DNA of 64,000 nucleotides, taken from contig NZ_FOIZ01000001.1 of the NCBI RefSeq assembly GCF_900109295.1, forward strand, positions 2,294,001 through 2,358,000. The letters run 5' to 3'. Shown one piece after another: positions 1 to 9,600 of this stretch. Origin of the DNA: Cognatiyoonia koreensis. GTDB taxonomy: Bacteria; Pseudomonadota; Alphaproteobacteria; Rhodobacterales; Rhodobacteraceae. Within the stretch, counting starts at the first letter, position 1. Each line of letters begins with the position of its first letter. Under the pieces are notes generated by a model. It searched no databases. It saw only the letters and a list, made by a program, of their open reading frames with translations, and was not told where the DNA came from. The translations under genes were made by a program, and so were the position numbers.

Positions 1-608
1 TCGAAAGTCACTGTCGCAGACGGAATGATTTGCACTTTCGCTGCTTCTTCAAGCTTGGCGATCCCGCCATCAAGTTCGAAATCTGCGGTCGGCAAAGAAA
101 TTGGCGTGCTCGAAGTAACGGACACGGTGTTGTCATCCAGAAGCATGACAGCGATTTCAGCTTCACGCTCGGATTTGACGCCATGCAATTCGATTGTGTA
201 GTTCGCCATCATGACCTTCCGGCGAACGTCGCGGAGATCTTCCAATTGTTCTGGATCAAGCTGCATGGTGACGACGGCTTCAGGAAACTGGAATGTTTCA
301 AACAACAAAAAGCGCATGCGCACATTGCGCAGGTCGACATTGGTATCGACGGAATCCATGAGGATACGCACAGTGGCCACGCCATTTTCGTCGATTGTTC
401 CGGCATAAGAACCAAAGGTGCTGGATTCGACTTTCGTCTCGTTCTTCACAGATTGGAACCGAAGGGTCGACGCTTCTGCGTTCATCGTCCATCCAGGTGC
501 AAAAACGTTTTCCTGGGACAGCGCTTGCTGAGGACCAAAGCACAGAAGCCCCGCCACACACAGGTGTTTCCACTTTGATGTGAAAACATGTAGATCGTTA
601 TAAGACAT
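1..608 (-). CDS. YceI-like periplasmic protein, 3' end cut by window edge
   Basis: The frame is open from an ATG at 608 to the window edge, about 202 residues, with no stop, so the gene is partial. A GGAG lies 7 nt before the ATG. The N-terminus has a hydrophobic stretch (about residues 15-30) ending in ALSQ, consistent with a signal peptide. The mature part (WTMNAEASTLRFQSVKN, then a symmetric FPEAVVTMQLD stretch) resembles the YceI lipid-binding beta-barrel family. Some Rhodobacterales proteins join this domain to an OmpA-like C-terminus, which would lie outside the window. The ligand is unknown. The opposite-strand frame at 30-578 is judged a shadow of this gene. Confidence 0.7.
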   Translation of the reverse strand, partial: MSYNDLHVFTSKWKHLCVAGLLCFGPQQALSQENVFAPGWTMNAEASTLRFQSVKNETKVESSTFGSYAGTIDENGVATVRILMDSVDTNVDLRNVRMRFLLFETFQFPEAVVTMQLDPEQLEDLRDVRRKVMMANYTIELHGVKSEREAEIAVMLLDDNTVSVTSSTPISLPTADFELDGGIAKLEEAAKVQIIPSATVTF

Positions 609-873
609 AGGTTTTCTCCAAACTATGCAGCACAAAAAACTGCCATTCAATTCGTGCGCCATACCCTTGATCTAATTGTTCGCGTTAGACGAACGATGGC
701 CTGGGAAAGGACGGCTTTGGAGCGAATAGACCCGTTAATTGGTGCTTTAATGGGGCGGAAATGAGGTAATTTCGATTCAATTTCATCGAAAGTTTCCAAC
801 GAAATTTCATCAAAAAGCCTTAGAGTGCCGCTATCCCCAAGGGCGAGCAGTGTAATATATTAAGGAACGGTCG

Positions 874-1431
874 ATGTTTAAGCAGATAACCGCCGCGACA
901 GTACTTGCCCTTTTGACGATGAGCCCGGTAGCCGCACAAGACAGCGCCGAAGCATTGGCATGGGAAGCGGCAAAAGCAACTGGCACCTCGGCAGAGGTGT
1001 TTGAATTCATAGAACAGTATCCCAATGGTGAATTTACCAAAGAAGCCAAAGCATACATGATTGATCTGCTTTGGGTCGAACTTGCCGCGAATGCGCCCGA
1101 GCAAGCCACAGTCGTGGAGGTTGCCGTCGCAGACAGTGTGCCTGTCACATTCAGCACGCCATTGACCGAAGGGTCCGCCGATATCGTCGGGATGACACTT
1201 GAAAAGCTGATCGACGGCACCCCCCTCTATCCACCCGTTGAAGGGCTTCCAGAGTCATACTGGAAAGACCAGAATTGCTCGAACTGTCATACTTGGGAAC
1301 AAGCCAATCTTTGCACGCAGGCTAATTCCTACCTGACAGATGCCGGTGCAGAGAACCTTGTCAAGAAACACCCCTACGGCGGTACGTTCAAAATGAACCT
1401 TCGCAATTGGGCGCAAGGCGGTTGCGAATAA
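874..1431 (+). CDS. small secreted c-type cytochrome-like protein
   Basis: The protein has 185 residues, with a signal peptide over residues 1-21 ending in AAQ. A single CSNCH haem-c attachment motif lies at about residues 135-139. The region before it is an acidic helical segment. Three further cysteines follow the motif (LCTQ, GGCE), which is unusual for a classical cytochrome c and may mean disulphides. The ATG at 874 follows AAGGAA at a good distance. Its partner and function are not evident. It converges with the membrane protein gene at 1469, with a hairpin between them. Confidence 0.6.
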   Translation: MFKQITAATVLALLTMSPVAAQDSAEALAWEAAKATGTSAEVFEFIEQYPNGEFTKEAKAYMIDLLWVELAANAPEQATVVEVAVADSVPVTFSTPLTEGSADIVGMTLEKLIDGTPLYPPVEGLPESYWKDQNCSNCHTWEQANLCTQANSYLTDAGAENLVKKHPYGGTFKMNLRNWAQGGCE

Positions 1432-1440
1432 GCATCCATT

Positions 1441-1469
1441 ACGGCGTACAATAATTTATTGTGCGCCGT
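1441..1469. terminator. convergent hairpin between the cytochrome-like and membrane genes
   Basis: ACGGCG-T-ACAATA is followed after three bases by TATTGT-G-CGCCGT. This is a 13-bp stem with one mismatch and a short loop, placed exactly between two convergent stop codons. There is no strong U-tract on either strand, so it could be a bidirectional terminator or an mRNA-end stabilising hairpin. Confidence 0.55.
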
Positions 1470-2086
1470 CAGGCTTTGCGCATCGCGGCTTCCGCTTCGC
1501 GCATCCCAACGTTGGCTTCGCGTGGCGCAGGCACGCAGTCATCCGGAACGCGCGCCCAGAGGGCAACGGAAATGGCGATCAGCAATCCGACCGCGTATTC
1601 GATCGCAATGACAGGTGCCAGTGTATTCCAAGGTTGAACTTTGAGCATTGCCATGGACCCCAGTGCCAGCGCTGTGAACCAACAAAAGACTGATGTCGCT
1701 GCACTCACCGCCATCGGAAGTCTATATTTCACAGGAATTGCAAGCACCGGGCGGTCACTGAACCTGTTCATCACCGGCATGACATAAGCCCCGATCACCA
1801 TCGCGTTCATTGTCAGCGCTGTGACGATGATCAGCTTCATCCAAAGCTTTGGTGAGAATTCGGCCGCGACAAAACCGGTACGAATGTAAATCAGACAAAT
1901 GCCTGTCCCCCAAAGACCAACAACAGCGGTGCTGATCATTTGATGTGAGAGCATCGTATCGGCAAGAAGAACGCGACTGGGCGCAGCATGTCGGCCCCGG
2001 AAAAAAAGAATATCTAGTCGTACAGCAAGGCCCAACCCGACTGCGACAAACAATAGATGAAAATATATGAAAATATCAGCAAGCAC
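1469..2086 (-). CDS. multi-pass membrane protein of unknown function
   Basis: The protein has 205 residues with about five hydrophobic helices (near residues 3-25, 45-68, 82-105, 126-150 and 158-178) and a charged C-terminal tail. It has no recognisable catalytic or transporter motif. A few His residues in helix regions (FHLL, SHQM) could bind haem or metal, but this is not shown. The start is the GTG at 2086, preceded by GGGGGAT. It may work with the cytochrome-like protein that converges on it, but only proximity supports that. Confidence 0.6.
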   Translation of the reverse strand: MLADIFIYFHLLFVAVGLGLAVRLDILFFRGRHAAPSRVLLADTMLSHQMISTAVVGLWGTGICLIYIRTGFVAAEFSPKLWMKLIIVTALTMNAMVIGAYVMPVMNRFSDRPVLAIPVKYRLPMAVSAATSVFCWFTALALGSMAMLKVQPWNTLAPVIAIEYAVGLLIAISVALWARVPDDCVPAPREANVGMREAEAAMRKA

Positions 2087-2626
2087 GTTTTATCCCCCAA
2101 GATAATGAGCCTAAAACCGGCATACTCACAAATCACTATTTGAAAATGTTGCTTCAAAGCGTGGATGATTTCCAGCCTTTCAGCCGATAATATTGTTTCC
2201 TATTTGGAAACATGTCGGATTTTCAGCAGCTTAAGGTTGAAGAAAGCTACTGATTTACGCTCCAATCTTGCTCTTGGTGGCCGTGCTGATCACTCTATTT
2301 ATAACTTTTCCCGCGACGATAGCCCACATTTGGCTATGACTTGGAATCGGTGTGAACGGCGCAAGGGTCCTAACCCCAGAGCAGCGCCTTTCTACAATGT
2401 CCCGCACTTGCGCTGATCTCATTCTTTCAATGATGCCGCGATACCAATTCTCGAGATTACGAAGGAACACATTGGCAAGATACGGTTCCAATGCCCTAGA
2501 ATGTCAAAGCTGAAGTATGGTGAACTCTGGATCAAAGACGTTCGGGTACAAGACAACCTCCGGTCGAGAGCCCCAGTCCGCTTCAATAGAAAAAAGAAAC
2601 GAAGTCGACACTTTCAAAAATGCCGC
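2087..2626. other. 540-bp gap without a convincing gene
   Basis: Short frames exist on both strands (2165-2416 plus; 2255-2491 minus; a 49-residue frame at 2501-2650 plus running into the 3' end of the deacetylase gene). None has a recognisable product, a clear ribosome-binding site or coding-like composition. I see no RNA gene. The sequence may be decayed coding DNA. Confidence 0.5.
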
Positions 2627-3793
2627 TCATGTCTCGCTCAGATTGTTTGAATGACTCCCTAGCCTTTCAAGCATTACCAGACATTGCGTCAGCTGTTCGA
2701 TAGACACAAACTCATCCGCTTTGTGCGCCTGCTCGATTGATCCAGGTCCGCAGACAACAACATCCATACCAAGTGATTGGAATATCCCAGCCTCTGTTCC
2801 AAATGATACAACTTCTGCCCTATTCACTCCGGTCAATGCAGCAAGAACCTGCAAGGCTTCGTTTTCATCTGTCGGCATCAGACCTGCGATTTCACCGACG
2901 ACTTCTGTCTCGATTGTCGCATCCGGGTAGACGGACCGCATGGCAGGCAACAGCACATCGTCGCAATAGGTTTGGACCGCGTCTCTCACGAAGTTCGCAT
3001 CGCTGGCCTGTACTGGGCGCATTTCCCAATCCACCTGCGCTTTGGACGCGATGACGTTGTGGACGGTCCCGCCGTTCACCGCCCCGATATTCAGCGTCGT
3101 CCAAGGCGGGTCGAAGCGGCTGTTTTGGGGATAGCGGGATTTCAGATTTTCGCGCAGTTTCAGCAGATGACCGACGTAGCGAGCGGCATATTCGACCGCA
3201 TTCACGCCAAGATCCGGCGCGGACCCGTGTCCTTCAAGACCTTGAAAGCGGGTCGTGTATTCACAGCAGCCCTTGTGACCTTCAACGATCCGCATGTTTG
3301 TCGGTTCACCGATAATCGCCATGGATGGTTTGATCGCGCGGTCGATCAGCGTCTGTGCAAGGTCTTTCGCTCCGATACACCCTGTTTCTTCGTCATAGGT
3401 AAACGCAAAATGCATCGGACGGTTGGGCACGCTTTGCGCGAATGTCGGCGCCATCGCCAATGTGGCCGCAATAAACCCCTTCATGTCACATGTGCCGCGA
3501 CCAAACAAAAGACCATCGCGTTCGACCATATTGAACGGATCACTTGACCAGTTTTGATCAGTGACTGGCACGACATCTGTATGTCCGGACAGGACAATGC
3601 CACCGTCTTCCTCCGGCCCCAGTGTGGCGAAAAGGTTGGCCTTTTGCCCACGCTCATCAAGTAGCACATCGACCTTTGCTCCGCTGTCTTCCAGCCGTGT
3701 CGCGAGATACGCGACCATCTCTAAGTTACTGTCAGAGGAGACCGTCGGAAAGGCGATGAGGTCTGACAGGATCTGCGTGGTCTGCGCGATCAT
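2627..3793 (-). CDS. argE: ArgE-like M20 deacetylase
   Basis: The 388-residue zinc peptidase-fold amidohydrolase is likely to remove an N-acetyl group from an amino acid, as acetylornithine deacetylase does. Metal and catalytic signatures are present: SGHTDVVPV (about residues 69-77), GRGTCDMKG (about 98-106), DEETGCIGA with the catalytic Glu (about 134), GEPTN, and a late AHKADEF His. Length is normal for ArgE. It is the last gene of a three-gene operon behind an ectoine-hydrolase-like enzyme (4-nt gap) and a class III aminotransferase. The natural substrate may therefore be an N-acetylated diamino acid rather than acetylornithine. Family assignment is firm; substrate is inferred. Confidence 0.85.
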   Translation of the reverse strand: MIAQTTQILSDLIAFPTVSSDSNLEMVAYLATRLEDSGAKVDVLLDERGQKANLFATLGPEEDGGIVLSGHTDVVPVTDQNWSSDPFNMVERDGLLFGRGTCDMKGFIAATLAMAPTFAQSVPNRPMHFAFTYDEETGCIGAKDLAQTLIDRAIKPSMAIIGEPTNMRIVEGHKGCCEYTTRFQGLEGHGSAPDLGVNAVEYAARYVGHLLKLRENLKSRYPQNSRFDPPWTTLNIGAVNGGTVHNVIASKAQVDWEMRPVQASDANFVRDAVQTYCDDVLLPAMRSVYPDATIETEVVGEIAGLMPTDENEALQVLAALTGVNRAEVVSFGTEAGIFQSLGMDVVVCGPGSIEQAHKADEFVSIEQLTQCLVMLERLGSHSNNLSET

Positions 3794-3797
3794 CCCA

Positions 3798-4982
3798 TCA
3801 ACTCTTCACGAACAATTCGCGTTCGATATTGCAAAGTGGCATGGCCGGACCGTCGTCCTGAATCAGGATTGTTTCGGTCGTCTCCAACCCCCAGCTATCC
3901 ATCCAAAGGGCGGGCATAAAGTGAAAGACCATCCCGGCTTCCAGAACAGTTTCGTCTTCGCTGCGGATAGAGGCTGTGCGTTCTCCCCAATCCGGCGGAT
4001 AACTGAGACCGACCGAATAGCCCATGCGTCCAGAGCGTTCGATACCATGTTTGGCTAGCACGCTCATGAAAGCGTTCGCAATATCACAAGTTCGGTTGCC
4101 AGCGCGTGCGGCAACAAGGCCCGCGTCAATACCCTCCATTTGCGCCTCTGCCGCGCGCAACATCTCATCGGGCGGCGTGCCTAGAAATACGGTGCGGCAA
4201 AGCGGAGCGTGATAGCGGCGATAACATCCCGAGAGTTCAAAGAACGTCGCTTCGCCTTCCCGCATAGGCGTGCCGTCCCATGTCAGATGGGCGGCGGTCG
4301 CATCCAGCCCTGACGGTGTCAGAGGTACGATTGCCGGGTAATCGCCCCAATCGCCTTCGACCCCGGAAATCCCCGCATGCATTATGTCTGCTACAAGATC
4401 GTTTTTGCGCACGCCGGGTGCTGCGCGCTCAATCGCCGTCCGGATCACCTTCTCAGAAATCCGCGCCGCTTTACGGATGAAGCCGATCTCGGCCTCCGAT
4501 TTGACAATCCGTTGCCAGTTCACCAGCGCGGTCGCATCGATTAGCTTTGCGTCAGGCAGTTCTTCGGTAAGTACGGCATGGGCTTTGGCGGAGTAATAGT
4601 AATTCTCCATTTCGACCCCGATCCGGGCGCGGTCCAAGCCAAGACGTTTCAGGTGCACTGCAAGGTCTTGCATCGGGTGGATCGCCGTCGACTGCACAAA
4701 GTGATCGCCGTAGCCAAGGATATTTTCATGCTGCATCCAGCAGGTCCGACGACCGCCCATCATGTCCATATGGCGACCCCACCAGATCGGCTCGCCCTCT
4801 TGCATGAGGATGACACCCTGATGGACGTAAAAGGACCACCCGTCATATCCAGTCAACCAAGCCTGATTGGACGGGTCAGTAACAAAAATCGCATCAAGCC
4901 CTGCGTCCAACATCGCCACCCTGGTCTTGGCGATGCGGTGGACATATTCAGACGTCTCGAAAGCAGAAACCTGCGCGGTCAT
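3798..4982 (-). CDS. doeA: ectoine-hydrolase-like (DoeA/EutD-type) M24 protein
   Basis: The 394-residue protein has the creatinase N-domain followed by the pita-bread fold. The N-domain segment WLTGYDGWSFYVHQG and the motif ELSGCYRRYHAPLCRT are typical of ectoine hydrolases. The paired metal-binding Asp residues of true M24 aminopeptidases are replaced, as in creatinase and DoeA, so a metal-free C-N hydrolase is more likely than a peptidase. DoeA opens the ectoine ring to N-acetyl-diaminobutyrate. A deacetylase and an aminotransferase flank it, which fits ring opening, deacetylation and transamination. The usual DoeB is an AstE-like protein, so an ArgE-type partner is a variation. Confidence 0.7.
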   Translation of the reverse strand: MTAQVSAFETSEYVHRIAKTRVAMLDAGLDAIFVTDPSNQAWLTGYDGWSFYVHQGVILMQEGEPIWWGRHMDMMGGRRTCWMQHENILGYGDHFVQSTAIHPMQDLAVHLKRLGLDRARIGVEMENYYYSAKAHAVLTEELPDAKLIDATALVNWQRIVKSEAEIGFIRKAARISEKVIRTAIERAAPGVRKNDLVADIMHAGISGVEGDWGDYPAIVPLTPSGLDATAAHLTWDGTPMREGEATFFELSGCYRRYHAPLCRTVFLGTPPDEMLRAAEAQMEGIDAGLVAARAGNRTCDIANAFMSVLAKHGIERSGRMGYSVGLSYPPDWGERTASIRSEDETVLEAGMVFHFMPALWMDSWGLETTETILIQDDGPAMPLCNIERELFVKS

Positions 4983-5001
4983 AACCTTGCTCCTTCACGG
5001 G

Positions 5002-6375
5002 TTAGCCCAGAATACCCTTAATCGCTTGCCGGGTCGCGGAAACGATTTGGTCCACATCGTCACGGGTCAGACAGAACGGAGGCGCAAATCCAAGAATATC
5101 GCCCTGTGGCATGGCCCGGGCGATGACCTTGTTCTGCTCCAGCAGCTTTGCCGCAATTTTTGGCCCGATCTTTTCACTGGCGTTATAGAACGTGCGGTTT
5201 TTCTTATCCGCGACGAACTCGACCGCGCAGATCATGCCTTCGCCGCGCACGTCCCCGACATGGGAATGATCTGCGAGCGCCGCATGCATTTCTGCGTTCA
5301 GATACGCCCCTACGTTCCTGGCGTTTTCAATCAGACCAAGCTTGTCGATCAATTCTAGGTTGGCCACGCCCGCGGCCGCGCCGATAGGATGCGCCGAATA
5401 GGTCCAGCCGTGCCCGATCGGACCGTTTTCATCAGTGCCTTGTTCCAAAACGGCCCACATTTTTTCCGAAACGATAGACCCGGACAGTGGCGCATAGGCC
5501 GATGTCAGCCCCTTTGCGATTGTTATCAGATCAGGGCGCATTCCGTAATGGTCGGATCCGAACATCGATCCCAGGCGTCCGAAACCTGTCACAACTTCGT
5601 CTGCGACCAGAAGTATGTCGTGCTGGTCAAGAACGGCTTGTATCGCGGGCCAATAACCTGCTGGTGGCGGCACGATCCCGCCGGTACCCAAAAGTGGCTC
5701 GCCTACAAAGGCGGCAATCGTGTCAGCCCCTTCGCGAGTGATCATCGCCTCGAGTTCGGCCACGCAATATGCAACGAACTCACTTTCGGTTTGGTCCAGA
5801 TTGTCACGGCGGAAATAATATGGGGCCTCGGTGTGAAGCACCTGCGTCAGTGGCAGATCGAAGTTCTTGTGAAACAGTTCTAACCCTGTCAACGATCCGG
5901 TCATAAGCCCGGACCCATGATAGCCACGCCAACGTGAAATGATCTTCTTTTTCTGCGGCCGACCAAGGATGTTGTTGTAGTACCAGATCAACTTGATGTT
6001 GGTTTCGTTCGCGTCCGATCCCGATAGACCGAAATAAACCTTGGACATGTGATCGGGGGCGCGATCCAGCACCATTTTTGCAAGCGTGATCGACGCTTCT
6101 GTGCCGTGCCCGACATATGAATGGTAGTAGGCCAGTTCCCTTGCCTGCTCGGCGATGGCCTCTGCTATCTCGGGCCGCCCATAGCCGACATTCACGCAAT
6201 AAAGGCCGGCGAATGCATCAAGCATTCGATTGCCATCACGGTCCTCAATATGACACCCAGAGCCGCCCTTGATGACCCGATTGGGCAGATTACCCCGCGC
6301 AAATTCGGCAAGATGTGTGGAGGGATGAAAGAAGTTGTCTCGGTCCCACTGTTCCAGTTTATCGTTATGAAGCAT
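5002..6375 (-). CDS. class III PLP-dependent aminotransferase
   Basis: The 457-residue fold-type I aminotransferase resembles DoeD and omega-transaminases. LLVADEVVTGFGRLG carries the Asp that contacts the PLP ring nitrogen. TIAKGLTSAY carries the Schiff-base Lys (about residue 290). GLSGSDANETN is the phosphate-binding region. It is the first gene of the operon with the DoeA-like and ArgE-like genes. It could transaminate diaminobutyrate to aspartate semialdehyde in ectoine breakdown, or act on beta-alanine-type or other omega-amino substrates; sequence alone does not decide. Confidence 0.8.
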   Translation of the reverse strand: MLHNDKLEQWDRDNFFHPSTHLAEFARGNLPNRVIKGGSGCHIEDRDGNRMLDAFAGLYCVNVGYGRPEIAEAIAEQARELAYYHSYVGHGTEASITLAKMVLDRAPDHMSKVYFGLSGSDANETNIKLIWYYNNILGRPQKKKIISRWRGYHGSGLMTGSLTGLELFHKNFDLPLTQVLHTEAPYYFRRDNLDQTESEFVAYCVAELEAMITREGADTIAAFVGEPLLGTGGIVPPPAGYWPAIQAVLDQHDILLVADEVVTGFGRLGSMFGSDHYGMRPDLITIAKGLTSAYAPLSGSIVSEKMWAVLEQGTDENGPIGHGWTYSAHPIGAAAGVANLELIDKLGLIENARNVGAYLNAEMHAALADHSHVGDVRGEGMICAVEFVADKKNRTFYNASEKIGPKIAAKLLEQNKVIARAMPQGDILGFAPPFCLTRDDVDQIVSATRQAIKGILG

Positions 6376-6636
6376 GACTTATCCCACGGCTTTGGCGGCG
6401 CGCCGCCTGATGACATACGGATTGAAGCCGGTTGCACGCTTCGGGCCAATTCGACCTGAAATTTGAACAGACTGCTCCGCTCCCCCAAGCAGCAGCGCGC
6501 AATGCCTTTATTGCCAAGGTATGCTGCAACTGAACCACGGCTGATTACTCAAAATCAACTGAATCTTTCTGGAGATGTTTCATCAAGCGTGTGCTGCACT
6601 GCCTAACACTCCGCACATGGGGTCTTTGGCGCAGCG

Positions 6637-9600
6637 CTAGCCCATCTCAAGATCATTAACCAATTGGTTGACCGTGACCTCTTCGATTGTCAGCTTGCCA
6701 CCGCTGCCAAAGTCAAACACGACATCTGATCCGACTTGCTTTGCCAGATCCAGTGCCTCGGCCTTTGTAAGATCAAATCCGTCGAGGACGACCGTATCGA
6801 CGTTGTTCTGAAAGTCTTTCACGATATCAACACCTTCACCACGATCGAATTCAAAAACATCCGCGCCTGCACCACCATAAAGCAAATCAGACCCCGACCC
6901 GCCGTCCATGAAGTCCTTGCCATCTCCACCATAAAGCCTGTCCGCGCCACCGCGTCCGTAAAGCTTGTCGTCGCCGCCATAGGACCTGAGAACATTCGCT
7001 CCGTTTGTTCCCAACATGGTGTCATCTCCGGTTCGCGATCCTGAGGCACCTTCGAAATCTGCAATCTTGTCATTGGTGGCCCACGCCTTGCTAACCTCGT
7101 CATCGCGCAGGTCGATCCTGATCCCGTCCGGACTGTCGAAATAGCTGATGTAGTCCCTGCCAGATCCGCCCTCGAAGGTCTCCCTTCCGCCGCCAACGCG
7201 GACATAGTCGTCGCCATCGCCAAGAAACACCTTGTCTGCGCCACCACCTGCGGCGACCTTGTCGTCGCCGCCGTACGTACGGATCGTATTTGCGCCCGAT
7301 GTACCAGTGATACTGTCGCCGCCCGTTTTTGAACCAGAGATGCCTTCGAAATCCTTGATCACGTCATTGGTTGCCCATGAGCCAGAGATTTCGTCAGTTG
7401 CGAGGTTTGCCGTGATCCCGCCTGAGCTGGCGTAGTAGCTGATGTAATCCGTGCCTGACCCGCCCTCAAAGGTTTCCCTGCCTCCACCGACTCGGACAAA
7501 GTCGTTGCCCGAGCCAAGTTCAACCCTGTCGGATCCTCTGCCGGCATAGACCCGATCATCGCCGCCATAAGTGCGGATCGTGTTCGCTCCGGCGGTGCCG
7601 TAAATCGTATCGTCACCCGTGCGCGAACCCGATGCACCTTCGAAATCTTTGATGTTGTCGTTCTGGGCCCAGGACCGGGATACAGAGTTCTTATCGAGAT
7701 TGATAAATACACCGTTCTTGCTGCCGTAATAACTGATGTAGTCAGTCCCGGATCCACCATCAAAGCTGTCAGCACCGCCGCCGACGCGGACGTAGTCGTC
7801 ACCCGCGCCTAATGAAACGGTGTCGTCACCGGTACCGTCTGAAATGTGGTCGTCACGACCAGTTACAAAGCGCGTTATTCCTGGCAACGGGCTGCCATCA
7901 AAACTGCGAAGCGTCAGCGCGGGGCCACCTGCCGCATCTTCGATCTGGTTCGGATTGGCCAGATCGGGCCGCCAATTCGCGGCGAGGTTTGCTTGGGTGC
8001 TGGGATTGTCGAGATGGCGAAACGCGTTGGCTGCAATTTCTGCGTCAGTTCTGACATCATCCCAAATACGGATATCAGCCACTTGGCCACGTCCGAGGTT
8101 ATTGAGATTGAAGCCGGTGCCAAGCCCGTCCTGCTCCTGACCAAAAACGAGCGTTCCACCAGACGAAATGCCACCACTACCTGTCGAACCGGTATGGATA
8201 AGTGCGCCATCAAGAAACGTCTTCACTTGCCCGTTGCTGCTGTCATAGGTGACGGATACACGGTGCAACTCGCCATCAAGGATCACTGATGACGGAATAC
8301 CGGTGAGCTGGTTTGTTCCGTTGATCCTAACACCAATATCGCCGCTAAAACTGCCTTCGGTGTATGCAAAGATCAACAAGGCCTCATTGTCACTGGGGAC
8401 GGCATAGGACAGGAACGGGATCAGCCCCGTTACGGGGTCGACTTCATCTGCGCTTTGAAAGAGCACCTCGGCGGACAGGGACGCAGTCGGCATGTCGAAA
8501 TTGACCAGTTCTGCATACTGTTTCTGTTCCGACCCAGCATTGAGATCAAGCATATCGACCGTAAAACCATCGCGTCCCACCAAAGTGTCATCACCATCCG
8601 AACCAACGATTTTTTCGATGCTCGCTGCTGTGCTTTCAAACAGCTTTGTCTCGGTTGCCAATCTGATTTCGAAGCTCTGCGTGTCGGGCACAACGCGCGC
8701 AAGATCGGCTGCGTCATTCGCAAATAGAAGATCAGTCTCCAGCACCATTTGCGGCGTCAGCCCATTGCGGGCTTCGTCCTGCCCGTTGTCAAACCAGACG
8801 GGCTTCTGGACCGTCACAGTGGTCGTAAATTGCGAAGAAGAAGAGAATGTGACTGACCCGCGAAGCGAACTGAAATCCAGCGTATCGACCCCCGACCCGC
8901 CATTGATCAGGTAGCTGCCTTCGTTAGCAAAGAAAGCATCGTCTCCAGTGCCGCCCAGCGCAATGTCGTCGTCTTCCAATAAGAGAGCGTCGTCACCCCC
9001 AAGACCGATGAGAACGTCGTCGCCTTCATCCCCCGACAAGACATTTGCCAGTGCATTGCCTTCGAGCTTGTCATCGTAAATCGAGCCAATAAGGTTTTCG
9101 ATGCCATTAAGAAGGTCAATTCCACTCCCGTCAGAAGCTCTGCCGGTTTTGATGCTGGCCGATACACCAGCAAAGCGACTGATGATGGCTTCTCCCTCTG
9201 GGCCGCCAAGATGCACGGTTGCGTAAGACGCCGTATCAATGCCGTCACCACCGTGAAGAATATCCGCTCCGCGTCCGCCGTGTAGCGTATCGTTTCCATT
9301 GTCCCCATAAAGAGAATCCGCTCCATCGCCGCCGAAAATGGTATCATTTCCATTGCGGCCTTTGACGATATCGACACCCGCCCGCCCGACGAATTGGTTG
9401 TTGCCAGCGTCGCCATTCATGGTGTCGTTCTGGTTGGAGCCGACTACAAGTTCGAAGCCCGCAAATTTTCCGATGATGCTGTTATTCGAACTAGCCGCCG
9501 TTCCGGCCGCCACATCCACCGTAATCGATGCATTGGAAATCGGATCAAAAACGATTGTGTCATAGCCCGTTCCACCTGCAATCGTCGCCTGATCAACATC

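Noticed and set aside
30..578. 182-residue plus-strand frame at the left edge
   Set aside because: It lies opposite a YceI-like frame with a signal peptide and ribosome-binding site; its own translation has no family resemblance.
2165..2416. 83-residue frame in the 2.1-2.6 kb gap
   Set aside because: No ribosome-binding site, no family signal, overlaps an equally long opposite frame.
3798..4982. Xaa-Pro aminopeptidase function for the M24 protein
   Set aside because: The paired metal-binding Asp residues are not present, and the local motif is that of ectoine hydrolases.
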